A stretch of DNA of 64,000 nt from Novakomyces olei (Eukaryota > Ascomycota > Novakomycetes > Novakomycetales > Novakomycetaceae): the NCBI GenBank assembly GCA_016906335.1, contig JADEYG010000015.1:1190501-1254500 (forward strand), read 5' to 3'. This document shows positions 1-11,512 of this stretch, piece after piece. A program made the position numbers and the translations under genes. Below the pieces are notes generated by a model. That model was not told the origin of the DNA and made no database searches. It saw only the letters and a list, made by a program, of their open reading frames with translations. The number at the start of each line of letters is the position of its first letter. The stretch's first letter is position 1.

Positions 1-1
1 C

Positions 2-2532
2 AATGCGGCTTTTGTGGATACAGACAAAATACTGAGGGCCGAAGATTTTGCAGATAAGCCTTACAGTAAAGCTTTACCGGGAACAGGGACCGCGAACCGT
101 ACCGATATCCATTGGAACCAGTTTTACAATGGCGAAAAGTACGATCAAAACTTGGAGGGCGTAAGTTGAGTATGGCCTTAGAATGCTGAAGTTTATTTCA
201 AATCGTCTAACAACGTAGATTACCACGTACCACGAGGCCTTTGAAAATGCAGTTCGCAAGTACGCAAAACGCGATTGCCTCGGGCATCGCGAGTGGAACC
301 CTGTAACCCGAAAATGGGGTCCTTATCTATGGGAGAGCTTTGAAGTAATTCAGCGTCGCCGGAACCATATTGCTTCGGCTCTGGTAAAGTTGCACGAAGA
401 TGTGTGCAACGTCCGGGGATCCCAGTATTGTGTGGGGTTAATGTCGAAGAACCGGCCGGAATGGCTAATCTCCGATTTGGCTTGCAATGCTCAGAGTCTG
501 ATTTCTGTTGCACTTTACGATACCCTGGGGGCAGATTCTATCGAGTATGTCTTGGGCCACGCGGAAATCAGGCTGGTTTTATGCTCCGCGGATCATATTC
601 CCCAGCTGCTTGCTCTTTCGGACCGAGTGCCCCATCTCAAAATTATTATCAGTTTTGATTCGCTCGATAGCGCGGAGCCTGATCACGTCTCAAAGCGGGC
701 CCTGCTAACCGCTATCGCCAAAGATAAAGGCATTACATTGATTGATTTTGCCGAGGGTATGCAGCTGACTGGAATCATTAGTTTTATTTCTATTCTTTAT
801 ATTTTAATATGTTTTTTTTGGTGTATTTTTCATATCAATTTGCGTAGCAATTTGCAGCTTTTTTAAATCAAAAATTGCTAAATATTGAGCTTTCTCTGTC
901 TCATTTTTGCTAATCGCCAGCTGAAAGCCTTGGTGCACACTTTCCGCGTTCCGAGAATGCACCAACGCCAGACAGTGTCTGGACGATCAACTATACTTCT
1001 GGCACTACTGGTGCGCCGAAAGGCGTACTACTGAAGCAAAAAGTGGCCGTATCGTCCGGCTTTGCGGCCACCCCAATTTTCAACAATTCCAAGACAATTC
1101 TATCGCTTCTTCCGCTTGCTCATTGCTACCAGCGAGCAATGGACTGTGGGATTATTGCAAGTGGCTCTCGAGTCGGATTTTTCCACGGTGATTTGCTCGA
1201 TATTGTAGATGATTTTCAGGCATTAAAGCCCGATACAGTTTGCCTGGTTCCTCGTGTATGGAACAAGTTTGCTGCTCTTATTCGTGCAAAAACTCTTGAA
1301 GCTCCAGGACTGGCGGGTGCGATTTCTCGCAGAGCTTATGCCGCCAAAAAGGCCAGGTTCGAGGCGACTGGTGATATTCATCATCCCCTCTGGGATAAGT
1401 TGTGGACGCGCAAGATTGCAAATATCTTTGGAGGCAATTTGAAGCTTGGTCTTAATGGCTCTGCGCCAATGACAGCTGAAGCGATGACGTTTCTCCAACT
1501 TGCTCTTGGCTGTGATGTACTAAACGGGTACGGGCTGACAGAAACGAATGCGGGATCCCATATCCAATATGCCGGTGACACCAACAAGTCATCTATTGGA
1601 CCGCCTTTGGTTCTGATGGAAGCTTGCTTGGAAAGCGTGGAGGATATGCAGTACCTCATTACGGACAAGCCCTATCCCCGGGGTGAGATTCTATTACGAG
1701 GCCCTACACTGTTTTCTGGGTACTACAAGGATGCGGAAAAGACCGCGGAAGCTGTGGACAAAGACGGCTGGTTTCACACTGGCGACATTGGCCATATTGA
1801 CGAACGTGGAAGGTTTAGTGTGATTGACAGGAAGAAAAATCTGTTCAAACTTGCACAAGGCGAATACGTTAGCCCAGAAAAGATCGAGAATACTTACCTT
1901 TCCCTGTCCTTTCTGCAACAAGGTACTTTTAACTTTGTCTGTTTTCCTGCTCTTTGGTCTCTTTAAATCCTTGTTTATTAATCGTTTATTAATCGTTTAT
2001 ACAACGTTTTTCATTATCGGCACGAATGCTAATTAATCCTAGCTTTTATCTATGGCAATTCCTACGAGCAATACCTTGTGGGTATCTTTGGCGTAAACCC
2101 TGATCTATTTTGTACATTTGCGGCAAAGACGCTAGGCCGACCAGTTTCTTCTGCAGAAGAAGTCCTGTCCGATAAGCGAGTCAGAGATGCAATCAAGAAA
2201 GATTTTGCAGTGGTCGAAAAGGCGGCCAAACTTCATGGGTACGAACGTTTTAAACCTGCTTTATTTCATTTTAAACCGATTTATTTCAAAACAAGCAAGC
2301 AAATTTCGAGTATAGAAAATGCAACTATAAAATCGAAATTAATATAATCATCATACTAATCGTTAGGTTTGAACGTGTCCGCGAGTTTACGCTCATGGTC
2401 GAGCCGTTTTCAATGGAGAACAATTTACTGACACCAACGCTGAAACTGAAAAGACCCGAGTCTTACAAGTACTATGAAGATACTATCAAACGCATGTACC
2501 AGGACCTCAATACGAGCCGCGCAAAATTGTAG
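2..2532 (+). CDS. Long-chain acyl-CoA synthetase (5' partial)
   Basis: Activates long-chain fatty acids to acyl-CoA through an acyl-AMP intermediate, probably at the ER or peroxisome. The gene is cut by the left window edge. Exons are 2..160, 219..756, 921..1922, 2043..2238 and 2367..2532, and the frame is open across every junction. Seen in the sequence: the AMP-binding P-loop YTSGTTGAPKG, the adenylate motif GYGLTET, the TGDIG motif followed by a DRKKNLFKLAQGEYVSPEKIE segment typical of FACS enzymes, and a C-terminus ending in KRMYQDLN. This matches fungal Faa/Lcf proteins rather than short-chain synthetases or 4-coumarate ligases. Which paralogue it is cannot be decided without the N-terminus. 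Confidence 0.93.
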
Positions 2533-2927
2533 CGGCTGCACGGAATATATAAAAAAGCTACAGGAATATGGGTTGACTTTGCGCCAATACTATAAACGCT
2601 TGTTGAGGAATAAGTCTTGTTGTCTTTGGCTAATCTCCAGTCTGCATCTTCAAAGTGTCGTAAAAATGTCGGTTTATTCACAATATATATAATAGCTGAA
2701 ATTGCCATGGCAGAGTCTGTAGCAATAAGACCTCGAGTGTAGTACAGGATGCAAACGCGCAAACCAAAATCATAAACCATAATACTCACTGCTTTTCCGC
2801 ATAAAAGCCCACATCATCTTTAAGTCGCAAAAGCAAACAAAGAAAGAAGAAAAGGGATAATGGTATCGGATTAAATGAGTAGGTGAACCCTCATTTAAAT
2901 TGTAGCCTTTTAAAATCTGGACAAGTG

Positions 2928-3330
2928 CTAAAATCTGTAGACGACGCCAGTGTGCGGAGACACCCATTGGCTTGCGCCTATCAGGTCGCGCAGCCACTGG
3001 GTGCCGACAGGATGTGATTGGCCATTTATTAAAGGCTCTGTAGCATTTAATTTCTCGGCGATAAAAAGCGCTGGCTGGAGAAAATCACGATCTGAGTGAA
3101 CGAGGCAGCTGCCGCTCCAGTAGCAACGTGTACAGGACAGAAAAGTTATTATAATAGTGCAGTAGATGCTAAAACCGTCAGTTCTGGGCCACGTAGATAA
3201 TGTTGCAATAAAAGGTGTAATACCATGGCCGCCGTAAAAGCACAGAGGAAAAGAAGAAGAGGATGATGAGGGCCGAAGATCCCATCATCGGCATCAATAG
3301 AATGGGTAAAAAGTACTTTAGACAGTACAT
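2928..3330 (-). CDS. Possible small two-exon membrane protein, unidentified
   Basis: Candidate only. Exon 3330..3224 starts at an ATG and encodes a hydrophobic stretch (LPILLMPMMGSSALIILFFF). An intron at 3223..3169 (55 nt, GTATTA donor, CTGAC branch just before the acceptor TAG) joins it in frame to 3168..2928. That exon encodes a second hydrophobic segment and a soluble tail containing DRDFLQPALFIAEKL and ending in TGVVYRF. The product is 115 residues with two predicted membrane segments. Support comes from the open spliced frame, a good branch site and higher GC than the flanks. Against it, I recognise no family and several other frames here are also open. It would be transcribed convergently to the acyl-CoA synthetase. 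An upstream exon is possible. Confidence 0.35.
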
Positions 3331-4381
3331 GTTGTATGGACCGGCAGCGCTAGATCATACAAATTTTGTAGACCAGACTGTGTATACTACATTGTTTTGT
3401 AGATCCTCTGTAAAACATTAATATGGGAAAAGCGTAGGTTTGCTGGTATTTGCTCTATTATCTGCACCAAAGTACAGTACAACGTTAGGCTTAACTGGTA
3501 TCTGTACCACTTTAACATGATACAAGTCATATACAATAAAAGTTTGTATTCAGTAACGTATTGTACAATACCGTTGTACAGTAACGTATTATAACGTATT
3601 ATGCAGTATAGGTTCCAATATGTCACGACACATTAGACGCAGTAGTCTTGGAAATATCTTGCAATACTTGTATCGCACACTACTTTTATCCAATTTTTTG
3701 CACTGCAGGCGCCGCGAAATCCGACTAAACGTGCAATGACGCCCACACTTTACACTGCTATGACCCACTGCGTTTGCTCCTTGTTTTGTCTTGTATAGCG
3801 TCAGTGCTGGCGGCCAACGCTTTTGTCGTTTAGTCGTGATTTTGACGTTGCAAAGTAACGTGCAACCTTGTCTCCGTCGTACTCGTACTAAATCCGAGGG
3901 AAGGGAGACGGGTACAGGTTCCTTGCACTCTAACCTTAGCGGCTCTTTGACCGCCGTACAGTCCGTTCAATTCAAGAAACCTTTTGCATTCAGTTTAGTG
4001 CTGTCAAATTTAGGGCTTTGCCACGAGCTCTGCCGCGATTCACGTGCCCGGTTTTGGTGGACTTTTTTCTCTGTTTTTAGCTTTACACTACTCGACCATT
4101 ACTCTGCTCAAAAGTTGAGGAAACCGAGTTTTCTTTTTCGGATTGTTGCCATTCTTTTTGCAAACAGTTGAAGAATTGGAGCTGAAAAGTTAGAGCCAAA
4201 GAATTGAAGACTGCTCAGTTTCACCACACACTTTATCTCTATTTCTTTCTTTCACTTGTGGATCGGTGATTCAGTGCTCTTTTACTCTCCAGTTACGCAC
4301 AGTTTTACTGTATCGGTACGTTTGCATCGCCGTACCTTACCGCAGAAAAGGAAGCGGAAATACCCCAAAATTAGGAGAAAG
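3331..4381. other. Intergenic, no gene recognised
   Basis: AT-rich in its first half, then mixed composition up to the Nudix start. A non-ATG frame at 3791-4171 is open but has no recognisable domain. A pyrimidine-rich tract lies at about 4220-4256. It probably holds the promoter and 5' leader of the Nudix gene. Confidence 0.5.
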
Positions 4382-5200
4382 ATGAGCACTGAAAATGAAG
4401 CAGACAGAGCACACGCAGACACAAACGAGACCCGCCATGTGGACGGTGTGGAGCGGACAATGGTGGCCCGGCATGGACGCGACCACGAACGTCGGAACGC
4501 AAAGACGGGAGCTCGATTGGCTGCGGGAGTTGTAGCTCTTTCCTCGGCCTCGACTCACCCGGGCGAAGGTGAATCGGCAGAAATGAAGTACGTTTTGCTT
4601 ATCAGCTCATCGAGCGGCAAGAATCGTGCAAAATGGGTTCTGCCTAAAGGCGGCTGGGAGTCTGATGAGACTGTAGAACAGTGTGCGCTAAGAGAGTGTT
4701 GGGAGGAAGCAGGGATCATTGGTGATTCTGTTCGTATGTTGGGATCCTGGCTCGATCCTCGTCCAGCCAAGACCCATGGCCGTATTGAAAAGTATGCAAA
4801 CTCTCGGTCAGTGGAGACTGTGCAACAGCCTTTAGAGCACTCCTCTAGTGCTGATGGGAAGACGGGCGACGGAATTGCTGCTGCAAAAACCAATGATATA
4901 TCGATTAGAACTGCGACTGAGTCTGAGTCTGTGGGCCATTTGATCGAAAAAGAACCCGGCTTGGCAACAACTGGTAAGAGCAGCTCAAGTAAAGTTGAGG
5001 CAACAGACTTGCCTTGCTACATACCACCACGTGCCGAGTATACGTACTTTGAAGTACGCTGCACAGATTTGTCGGCCGAGTTTCCAGAAATGCATACGCG
5101 TCGGAGAAAGTGGATGACGTATGCGGAGGCGAAAGATGAACTAAAGTGGCGGTCAGAGATGATTCTTGCGCTTGAAGCAAGCAGTATTAGGAAACCGTGA
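4382..5200 (+). CDS. Nudix hydrolase, Aps1/DIPP-type
   Basis: Predicted diphosphoinositol polyphosphate or diadenosine polyphosphate phosphohydrolase, the family of yeast Ddp1 and S. pombe Aps1. The Nudix box is complete and fits GX5EX7REUXEEXGU: it starts GGWESDETVEQ and ends RECWEEAGI, preceded by WVLPKG. The protein is 272 residues. The first 60 or so residues are polar and probably disordered. About 85 residues are inserted between the Nudix helix and the later strand YTYFEVRC. The C-terminal RRRKWMTYAEAKDELKW fits the family. The start is the ATG at 4382; the frame is open further upstream but that part looks like leader. Substrate preference is inferred from family resemblance. Confidence 0.87.
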   Translation: MSTENEADRAHADTNETRHVDGVERTMVARHGRDHERRNAKTGARLAAGVVALSSASTHPGEGESAEMKYVLLISSSSGKNRAKWVLPKGGWESDETVEQCALRECWEEAGIIGDSVRMLGSWLDPRPAKTHGRIEKYANSRSVETVQQPLEHSSSADGKTGDGIAAAKTNDISIRTATESESVGHLIEKEPGLATTGKSSSSKVEATDLPCYIPPRAEYTYFEVRCTDLSAEFPEMHTRRRKWMTYAEAKDELKWRSEMILALEASSIRKP

Positions 5201-5666
5201 TGGATGCGGGCGTGGTTATCGTTTCAATTAATTGATCTTTATCGTTTCTTAGTACTAGCTCGGCTTTTCCCGAATATCTACATGATTTCGTCCAGGGCAA
5301 TATTCCTTAACGTTTCCCTTTATAAATTTTGCTTGCAGCTAAGAATCGAAATAAATGGCGAGCTTATTGAATCAATATTTTTACAAAGCTGTTATCTACT
5401 TATTTATGTGCGTGCAGCATTTGCCCTCTGCGTTTACTAAAGCAAATTGCATCATCATAATATATTAATGATCGTGAAATTCAAACGTTAACCAAATAGC
5501 TGTATTACAAGATCCTTTTCTAAACTTCCAGGACGACTATTAAACGTATCGTAATAAACGCAAACTATCGACAAATCATCATCAATAAAATCATAATCAC
5601 ATTGCAATGCTCCCGCCCAGTCCAGTCCGTATTATAAGTATGCACAATCATTCAATTGCGTGGCAA
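5201..5666. other. Convergent intergenic spacer
   Basis: AT-rich DNA between the 3' ends of the Nudix and calcipressin genes. No gene, repeat or RNA is recognised. Confidence 0.5.
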
Positions 5667-6478
5667 TCATTCTATTGGTGGCATCGCCGTACGTGCAATT
5701 CCAGGGCTTTCCTCAGATTCGTCGGCAAAGGTCGAATTTCGAATCGGCGACTGACCGTCCACATTCTCCAGAATAATCGTCGGTTGGTTTGCGTCTTTGT
5801 CCGCCTCTATAACGAGCTTGGGACTCGTACATGCTTCGTTACCAAGTCTGCAGGATGATGACGATGACGACGACAAAGATGGGTCTATTGTAAGAGATCC
5901 TTTGCACCTTGCAAGTTCTTGCTGCCTCGATCTTTTGATGGCCGATAGTGCATCGACCAGATAATCGGCCGACAATGGTTCTGCCTTGGGCGGCTCTTCC
6001 TGGCCTTGTTCCCAGTCTACAGGCGGAGAACCCGGTGGAGATATTAACCAATTTTTTCCTGCTTCGGGAAGCTTCAAGTGCGGATCCCGTGCCGCTGTCT
6101 CTGGCGACAAATCTAGACTCATATCGCTAAAGTAGGCTGTTGTAAGTTTCAAATCTAAAAATATAAAAATATAAAACTAAAACGAAAAACAGAAAATCAA
6201 AAAAAAAGGGAATCAAAAACTAAATAAAAAGAAAAAGGCGCCAATAACGGTCTCGTACCCTTTACCCCCTCGGCTATAGGCTCACGTTTCAAAGCGTCTA
6301 GGCACCGTGAGGCTTCCTCCTTGTTCGTAAATACAACCATAATTCTGGCTAAACCCCTGATTGGAGCCCACGCACGAATTGTGCCCCATTTTGATATCTT
6401 GGCCTTAAGCTCGCCTTGATGATTTGCGTTAAATTGCTCTACTGGCAAGTTTGTCAGTAGAAGCGCATTAGTCGCCAT
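5667..6478 (-). CDS. RCN1: Calcipressin (RCAN), calcineurin regulator
   Basis: Binds and modulates the calcineurin catalytic subunit, which is encoded about 26 kb away at 32638-34486. Two exons, 6478..6259 and 6154..5667, give 235 residues. The N-terminal half is an RRM-like fold starting MATNALLLTNLP. After the junction LKLTTAYF supplies the last strand. The family signature follows as LPEAGKNWLISPPGSPPVDW, the serine-proline block phosphorylated in RCAN proteins. PTIILE near the C-terminus resembles a PxIxIT-type calcineurin docking motif. The intron of 104 nt uses GTACGA as donor. The Ser-rich stretch in the middle is probably linker. Confidence 0.93.
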
Positions 6479-6801
6479 AGCGATCTCCGCTCGTTCATTT
6501 ATACGTATATATAAGGCTTATTATTTTTACTGGAGATCTCTATCTGCGTAAATTGCGTATCCAGTATGTAACTTGTATCAATATACTTGTACAAGACGAC
6601 TATGTTATGCTGCGAATTATTTAATATATGACGGACGTTTTATGAATATGAAATAAATAATCATATTCGTCTTGTTTATTTAATTTTATCTAATTTTATC
6701 TAATTTTACTCAGTTTTATTCAAATTAAATCTAATTGATTTCAATTGTTTAAAATACATTTCATTGTGGACGATCGCGTCTATAGTCATCGTGTCCCTTG
6801 A
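6479..6801. other. Intergenic, AT-rich
   Basis: Upstream of calcipressin and downstream of the nucleoside hydrolase. It contains short repeats of TAATTTTATC at about 6680-6710. It is the likely calcipressin promoter; no gene is seen. Confidence 0.5.
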
Positions 6802-8339
6802 CTAAGTGGACAATTGTGGAAAAATGCGTTCAACAAACTCCTGCTGGAAAGCATCGTTACCCGGAGTCTTTACAATAATATCGACTCGGTTTCCCTTTCG
6901 CGGATGTAACCAGTTTCCTTCGTCTGTACTTTCTTCAATCGCGTCTTCACTCAGCTGCTCCCTCCCACGTTTGTCCGATACACTGGCTCCACGCGTCCAC
7001 TGTCCCACAGTTTCTATACGCACGTCCACGCTTCTTTCTACGACATGATTCGCCCGATTAACGAGGAACCAGACGCAAGCAGGATCGTGCATAGCTAAAT
7101 GAATTGATTCTACGGATCCTCCGTCTTGAGCATAGAGCTCATGTACAGTTTGAAAGGATCTTTTTACAAAAATGTTCGACCACTCAGCCAGCGAGCTTTT
7201 ATCACTTGTATAGCGGTCTATTGCCTCGTCCCACTTTGATTCAACGAGTAAATGCTGGTCAGCCGTGTCCACGGGACTCAAAACAATCTTGAGTGGTCGT
7301 GGTAGCTGAACAGCGGGAAGGAGATGTGGCGGCATTGTGGAGGAAGGGTCTGGCGAGGATAGACTGAGTACCAGAGCTGCCGCCTCTGGGTCTGAATAAA
7401 AATTGAATTCTGTCATGTCAGTGCCTGTGATTTCTGATTTTTATTTTCAATTTTCATCTCCGATTTTCCGTCAAACTTACCGGCATAAGGGGTAACATTA
7501 CCGGGAACATTGATAGCACCGCCCATCACCACCACTTCCTTCACTGTAGTTTTAGTCAGTTTTGGCTCTAAAATCTTAAAGCTAATAAAAAAAATTCCAA
7601 AAACTAAAAACTTATTGAAAAAATGTATATACAAAGCAGAGGATAAAACGGTAGAGTCTTTTCGATACTTTAAGCCTACCTTTTGAAAACACCAGCGGAT
7701 CCCTTTGTGCGGCGAGGGCGACGTTGGTCAAAGGGCCTAGTGCTATGAGAGTGATTTCGTCTTGTTCATTTTGCTGAAGGATTTCGAGAATAGTATCGAC
7801 TGCGTGCGACTGCGAGGGCACGAAGCTGAACCTGTTCTCTGTACCTGCAGAACCCGATCTGCGAAAGTACGGGAACGAGTCTACCCAGTTTTGCGCAGGT
7901 ACGCCAGAGGGAAACTGTAGTTAGATTTGAAGAGACAAAGCAAGAGACAGTAGATGAAAGGAAAAGCCGCTAAACCATACATCGTCATGAACATTTTTCA
8001 GGCCATCTGTGCCGTGAAAGTACCTGGCCTCAGTCACAGTTTCACCGAGAGGCCGATGAGCACCGACAGCAACGATAATATCGTGCTTTAGCTGCTTCAG
8101 CCATTGCGGAGCATTTGCGCCCTTTTTCTCCAGATCTAAAACCTGAAAGAGCGAGATTAAATTGCGCGTTGTATGGTGCAGAGCAATGTTGCCGTGAACA
8201 GACGTAATGGCTACAACATCCAGCTCATCGGCCCAGGCCAGAGCCATAAGGATGGCCAAGACATCTAGAGATTAGGTACTTTGACAACTTGACCCATACC
8301 ATCAACGCCGGGATCCGTGTCTATTATAATCTTTTGCAT
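6802..8339 (-). CDS. Inosine/uridine-preferring nucleoside hydrolase
   Basis: Cleaves the N-glycosidic bond of ribonucleosides for base salvage; fungal relatives are uridine nucleosidases (Urh1 type). Five exons: 8339..8300, 8264..7981, 7914..7680, 7567..7481 and 7409..6802, giving 417 residues. The calcium-binding N-terminus IIIDTDPGVDDVLAI is split by an intron of only 35 nt inside the Asp codon. Also visible are VAITSVHGN, FHGTDGL, IALGPLTN, VVVMGGAINVPGN and the junction-spanning YAEFNFYSDPEAA, all family landmarks. The C-terminal part after FYSDPEAA carries a longer polar insertion than bacterial homologues. Recovery of the AEFN motif across the last junction supports that splice. Confidence 0.92.
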
Positions 8340-8875
8340 TTCCGTCGTCGACTCGTCTAATTGATCTGCTAATCTTGTCCCGCGCCGCGCATGGGCGAGA
8401 TTGCTATCTGGGCCGTGTAAACCTCCACTATTGTTTTTATATGAATATTATTTGCCCGCAATATTACACGCGCCGTAGTATGTATATGATTATTAAATAA
8501 AATATTTAATACTATAAAAATAAATATATTGATGGCGACGACGCCGGCTCTTGCTATCTACACAAAAAGTACAAAGTATACGCTGTCGCAGGCGAGCAAT
8601 TAGTCATATGAAGAATAGGACTGTGGAGAAAAGTTTAGGCGCAAGTTTAGGCGCAAGTTTAGGTGGAAAGTTTACGACAGATCTTTACTACAAAAATTAT
8701 TATTTAAACATTATTCACCAAAGAAAACCGGCAATGGTAATAAACTACCAATCCAAACACCACGCGAAAACGACCATTAAAACTTGACAGTGCAAGCGTG
8801 TACGGGCTTGCCTGATACAAAAGCACATCCAACCATGATGATCATACATCCTGGTAGACCTAGATTATAAGAGCT
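8340..8875. other. Intergenic with a short tandem repeat
   Basis: AT-rich spacer between the nucleoside hydrolase start and the 3' end of the FAR1-like gene. Three copies of a 12-bp unit, AGTTTAGGCGCA or close variants, lie at about 8633-8664. A small frame across this repeat is judged spurious. Confidence 0.5.
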
Positions 8876-9364
8876 CTATGAGCCCGGACCCGTACTCTCT
8901 GGAGCCTGTTCGGCCGGCTTTGGTGTGATCAGATGCTCCACGGGCAACATACTAGCATTCTCTGGTGCTTTTTCCTCTTCAGCTCGCTTTCGGTGCCCAA
9001 TTTGAGCTGGATTGTGCTGGTTCGGAGCATGATTGTGCACTGAAAACTGCGGATCTTGTCTATGCCGCACTTTCCATGTTTTCTTGTCCAATGACTCTTT
9101 CGCCAAGACCGAAAACTTGCACCCCGTTCCTCGAGCATTGGAGTACTGTTTCCGTCTCCTTATCTCCTTTGGTGGGCCATTTGAACGGTTGCACATGAAC
9201 CATATCGTTCGTTTTCCCGATTTTTCTTTGGTAGATCGGCCGATCGTAAACGCATATCCCTTCGCCTTTGCCCATTCGTTTATTGCCTTTGACAAATCAT
9301 CGCTCGACTGGTACTCTTCCTCGGGCGGAATACAGTCTGGAGCAAAAGATTCAGGCTCGTCCAT
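8876..9364 (-). CDS. Small FAR1/WRKY-GCM1-type zinc-finger protein
   Basis: Probable DNA-binding protein of 162 residues. The core has the FAR1-like pattern: AKAKGYAFTIGRS, then WFMCNRS, a basic stretch (EIRRRKQ), RGTGCKFSVLA, KTWKVRH and the closing HNH, giving C-C-H-H ligand spacing. The basic stretch should contact DNA. The start chosen is the ATG at 9362-9364, giving MDEPESF; the frame is open upstream with no ATG, so a further 5' exon cannot be excluded. FAR1 domains occur in MULE transposases and in genes derived from them. Here no transposase domain or terminal repeat is visible, so this looks like a stand-alone host gene. Confidence 0.7.
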   Translation of the reverse strand: MDEPESFAPDCIPPEEEYQSSDDLSKAINEWAKAKGYAFTIGRSTKEKSGKRTIWFMCNRSNGPPKEIRRRKQYSNARGTGCKFSVLAKESLDKKTWKVRHRQDPQFSVHNHAPNQHNPAQIGHRKRAEEEKAPENASMLPVEHLITPKPAEQAPESTGPGS

Positions 9365-9735
9365 ACTGTCAGAGTTTGGAGCGACGGAAACGCGTCCCGT
9401 GTCACGGCCACTATAATCCACGGCACCCGTGGCTAAATAATTTCCACGGGATCCCGTGCGATCATAGTTGTACAGGCAAACATGTATTTCAAAGTAATAT
9501 TGCGCGTATAGTATTGGGCAAGTATTAGGGTTTAGTTTCTGAGAACTGCACGATAAATAGCTTGAGTATATGACTAAGCAACCTATCGTGCCCTATATTA
9601 ACACGTGCCCGTGCAGTCGGACGCGCTACAAACAGCTCGACGCCAGTTGCTTCGGGTTTGGATTACTTTGCGTGATGAAGGGTTGGCAGAGTCCAACGAG
9701 AATACTATACAAAATCTATAAAAACACAAGTACAA
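9365..9735. other. Intergenic, no gene recognised
   Basis: Lies upstream of the FAR1-like gene and downstream of the Sif2-like gene. It includes one TTAGGG-type word at about 9525 and is the probable FAR1-gene promoter. Confidence 0.5.
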
Positions 9736-11512
9736 TCAAGGCCTCAACACTACTAGAGGGCACGAGTCTCTAGTGGCCGCGAGTAAAGTGCCGTCAGTGT
9801 TCCATGACAGATTGCGTACAGGGTGGGGCGAGTTTTCAGTCTTCCATGTCCATGAAACCGAGCCATCATCACACACAAGTAAGAACACTTCACCGTCCTG
9901 TGTTCCACAGGCCACAGCGGCTCCATCAGGCCTCACGCTCGAGCACACAATGCCACTATTCGCCTCGTTTGCTTTAAACTTCAATGTTGACGTTAACTCC
10001 CCATCAGAACCAACGTCAATTGTGTAAATAAACACCATCCCCGAAGCACAAGCAATAAAGAGATCTGTAGAATCTTGTCGTATCCACTCTACACTAGTAA
10101 CGGCGGCTCCAACCTCGTCGGGATGGATAATGTGCTTATTTGTTCGGTTAAAGACGTAAACAGACTTTGTTGTTCCTATAGCGACCCCAACAAGCGCTGT
10201 TTCGTTCCAAATTGCACATGAGATTTCCGGGCACCGGTGAGGCGAATAGGCAAGATATTCCTTATAGTCGGGTATCGTCAGGATCTGTACGCCTGGTTCG
10301 CCTGCAAAGAGCAAAGCTTTCTCCATTAAACCAGTGTCGGGGTTCTTTACCTGCACAAAATCGCACCAATATATTGTGGGTTCAGCTGCTGTATCCAAAC
10401 TCCACAGTGGTTCGAGCGTTTGAAGGCTATATATGACGATCGCAATAGGTAGTGCACAAGCCAGCATAGTGCTGTCATCTGACCACGCAAAATGCATAGC
10501 CGGTGCATGCCTCAAACCATCAAAGACCTTTGTATGAGCGCCATTTGCATCGCTCAGAACAATTTTGCCATTTTGTAGACCGACCGCCAAGAAATCGCCA
10601 GTTTTCTTTCATTAGTCTGCCAGGGATAAGGGGAATAATCGACATGAAAGCAAAAAACATTAATTAAATATCACAATGATTATACAATAGCGGCATACGT
10701 TCCATTTGAAAGCAGAGATTGCAGACTCTACTCCATCCACAGCAATTTGCCTTGTAACGAAATTTAAAGTGTGTTGGCCGGGTTTATTGTGGTTTACAAG
10801 CAAGTGCAAGTCCGCAGCGGTTGATCTTGTCAAAGTTAGAAGCGCAAGACCATTTTAACGTACCCATAAAAAAGGTTCGCCGTCGCATCCTTCCGGCTAA
10901 AGTCACACCAAAACGGCTGCTTTTCGCCTTCAATAACGGCTACACGACTCGCATCCAGACGTGGAGCTTCATGAGCAGCCGAGTCGCTTTCCTTATCGGC
11001 CATTTCCTCGTCCTCCATTACATGGCTGTGCCTGACTTTTTCCTTTTCTTCAGCCGGAGAATTCACTGATAATGACGCATTCTTTGTTTGATCTGTGTCT
11101 GAAGCCCTTTGGTCTTGTAAAGGCGACGTAGATAACCCTTTTCCTTCTGATTCTGTAATTGGTCCAATCAGATTGAACCTTACCGGCTCGGCTCCCGACT
11201 GTGTGGGTTAATAAAAGTCAAAAAAAAAACAAAAACGAAAAAAAAAAAAAAAAAAAACGAAAACAAAACCAATTCTTACCTTTATATGGTGCTCGGCCTC
11301 AGTGTACTGTAGGCCCCGTTGCAGCATGCGCACTAACGCGCCTACTTGAACACTTTTAGACCAATCATTATCGTTCTTGTCGGCCTTTGCTTCGCCCTGA
11401 AACGCAAATGCCGTATGATCGAAGCCTTGATGTAAGCAAATTTTCACCGCAGCAACTAACCTGATTCGTTAAGGTACCGCCATATTAAATAATTAACCTG
11501 ATCGCTGTCCAT
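9736..11512 (-). CDS. SIF2: LisH-WD40 protein, TBL1/Sif2-like corepressor subunit
   Basis: Predicted WD40 subunit of a Set3C-type histone deacetylase complex (yeast Sif2, S. pombe Hif2, animal TBL1). Five exons: 11512..11461, 11425..11280, 11198..10864, 10825..10699 and 10605..9736, giving 509 residues. Joining exons 1 and 2 across a 35-nt intron creates the LisH motif DQVNYLIWRYLNESGF, continuing HTAFAF and later GALVRMLQRGLQYTEAE, which matches TBL1. A charged linker of about 110 residues follows. The C-terminal half holds diverged WD repeats such as MHFAWSDDSTMLA and, at the end, NLSWNTDGTLLAA. Intron 2 is rich in poly-A on the plus strand. Orthology is firm for the LisH part; repeat divergence makes complex membership an inference. 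Confidence 0.87.

Noticed and set aside
3791-4171. 126-codon plus-strand frame upstream of the Nudix gene
   Set aside because: It begins with a non-ATG codon, shows no domain and lies where a promoter and leader are expected.
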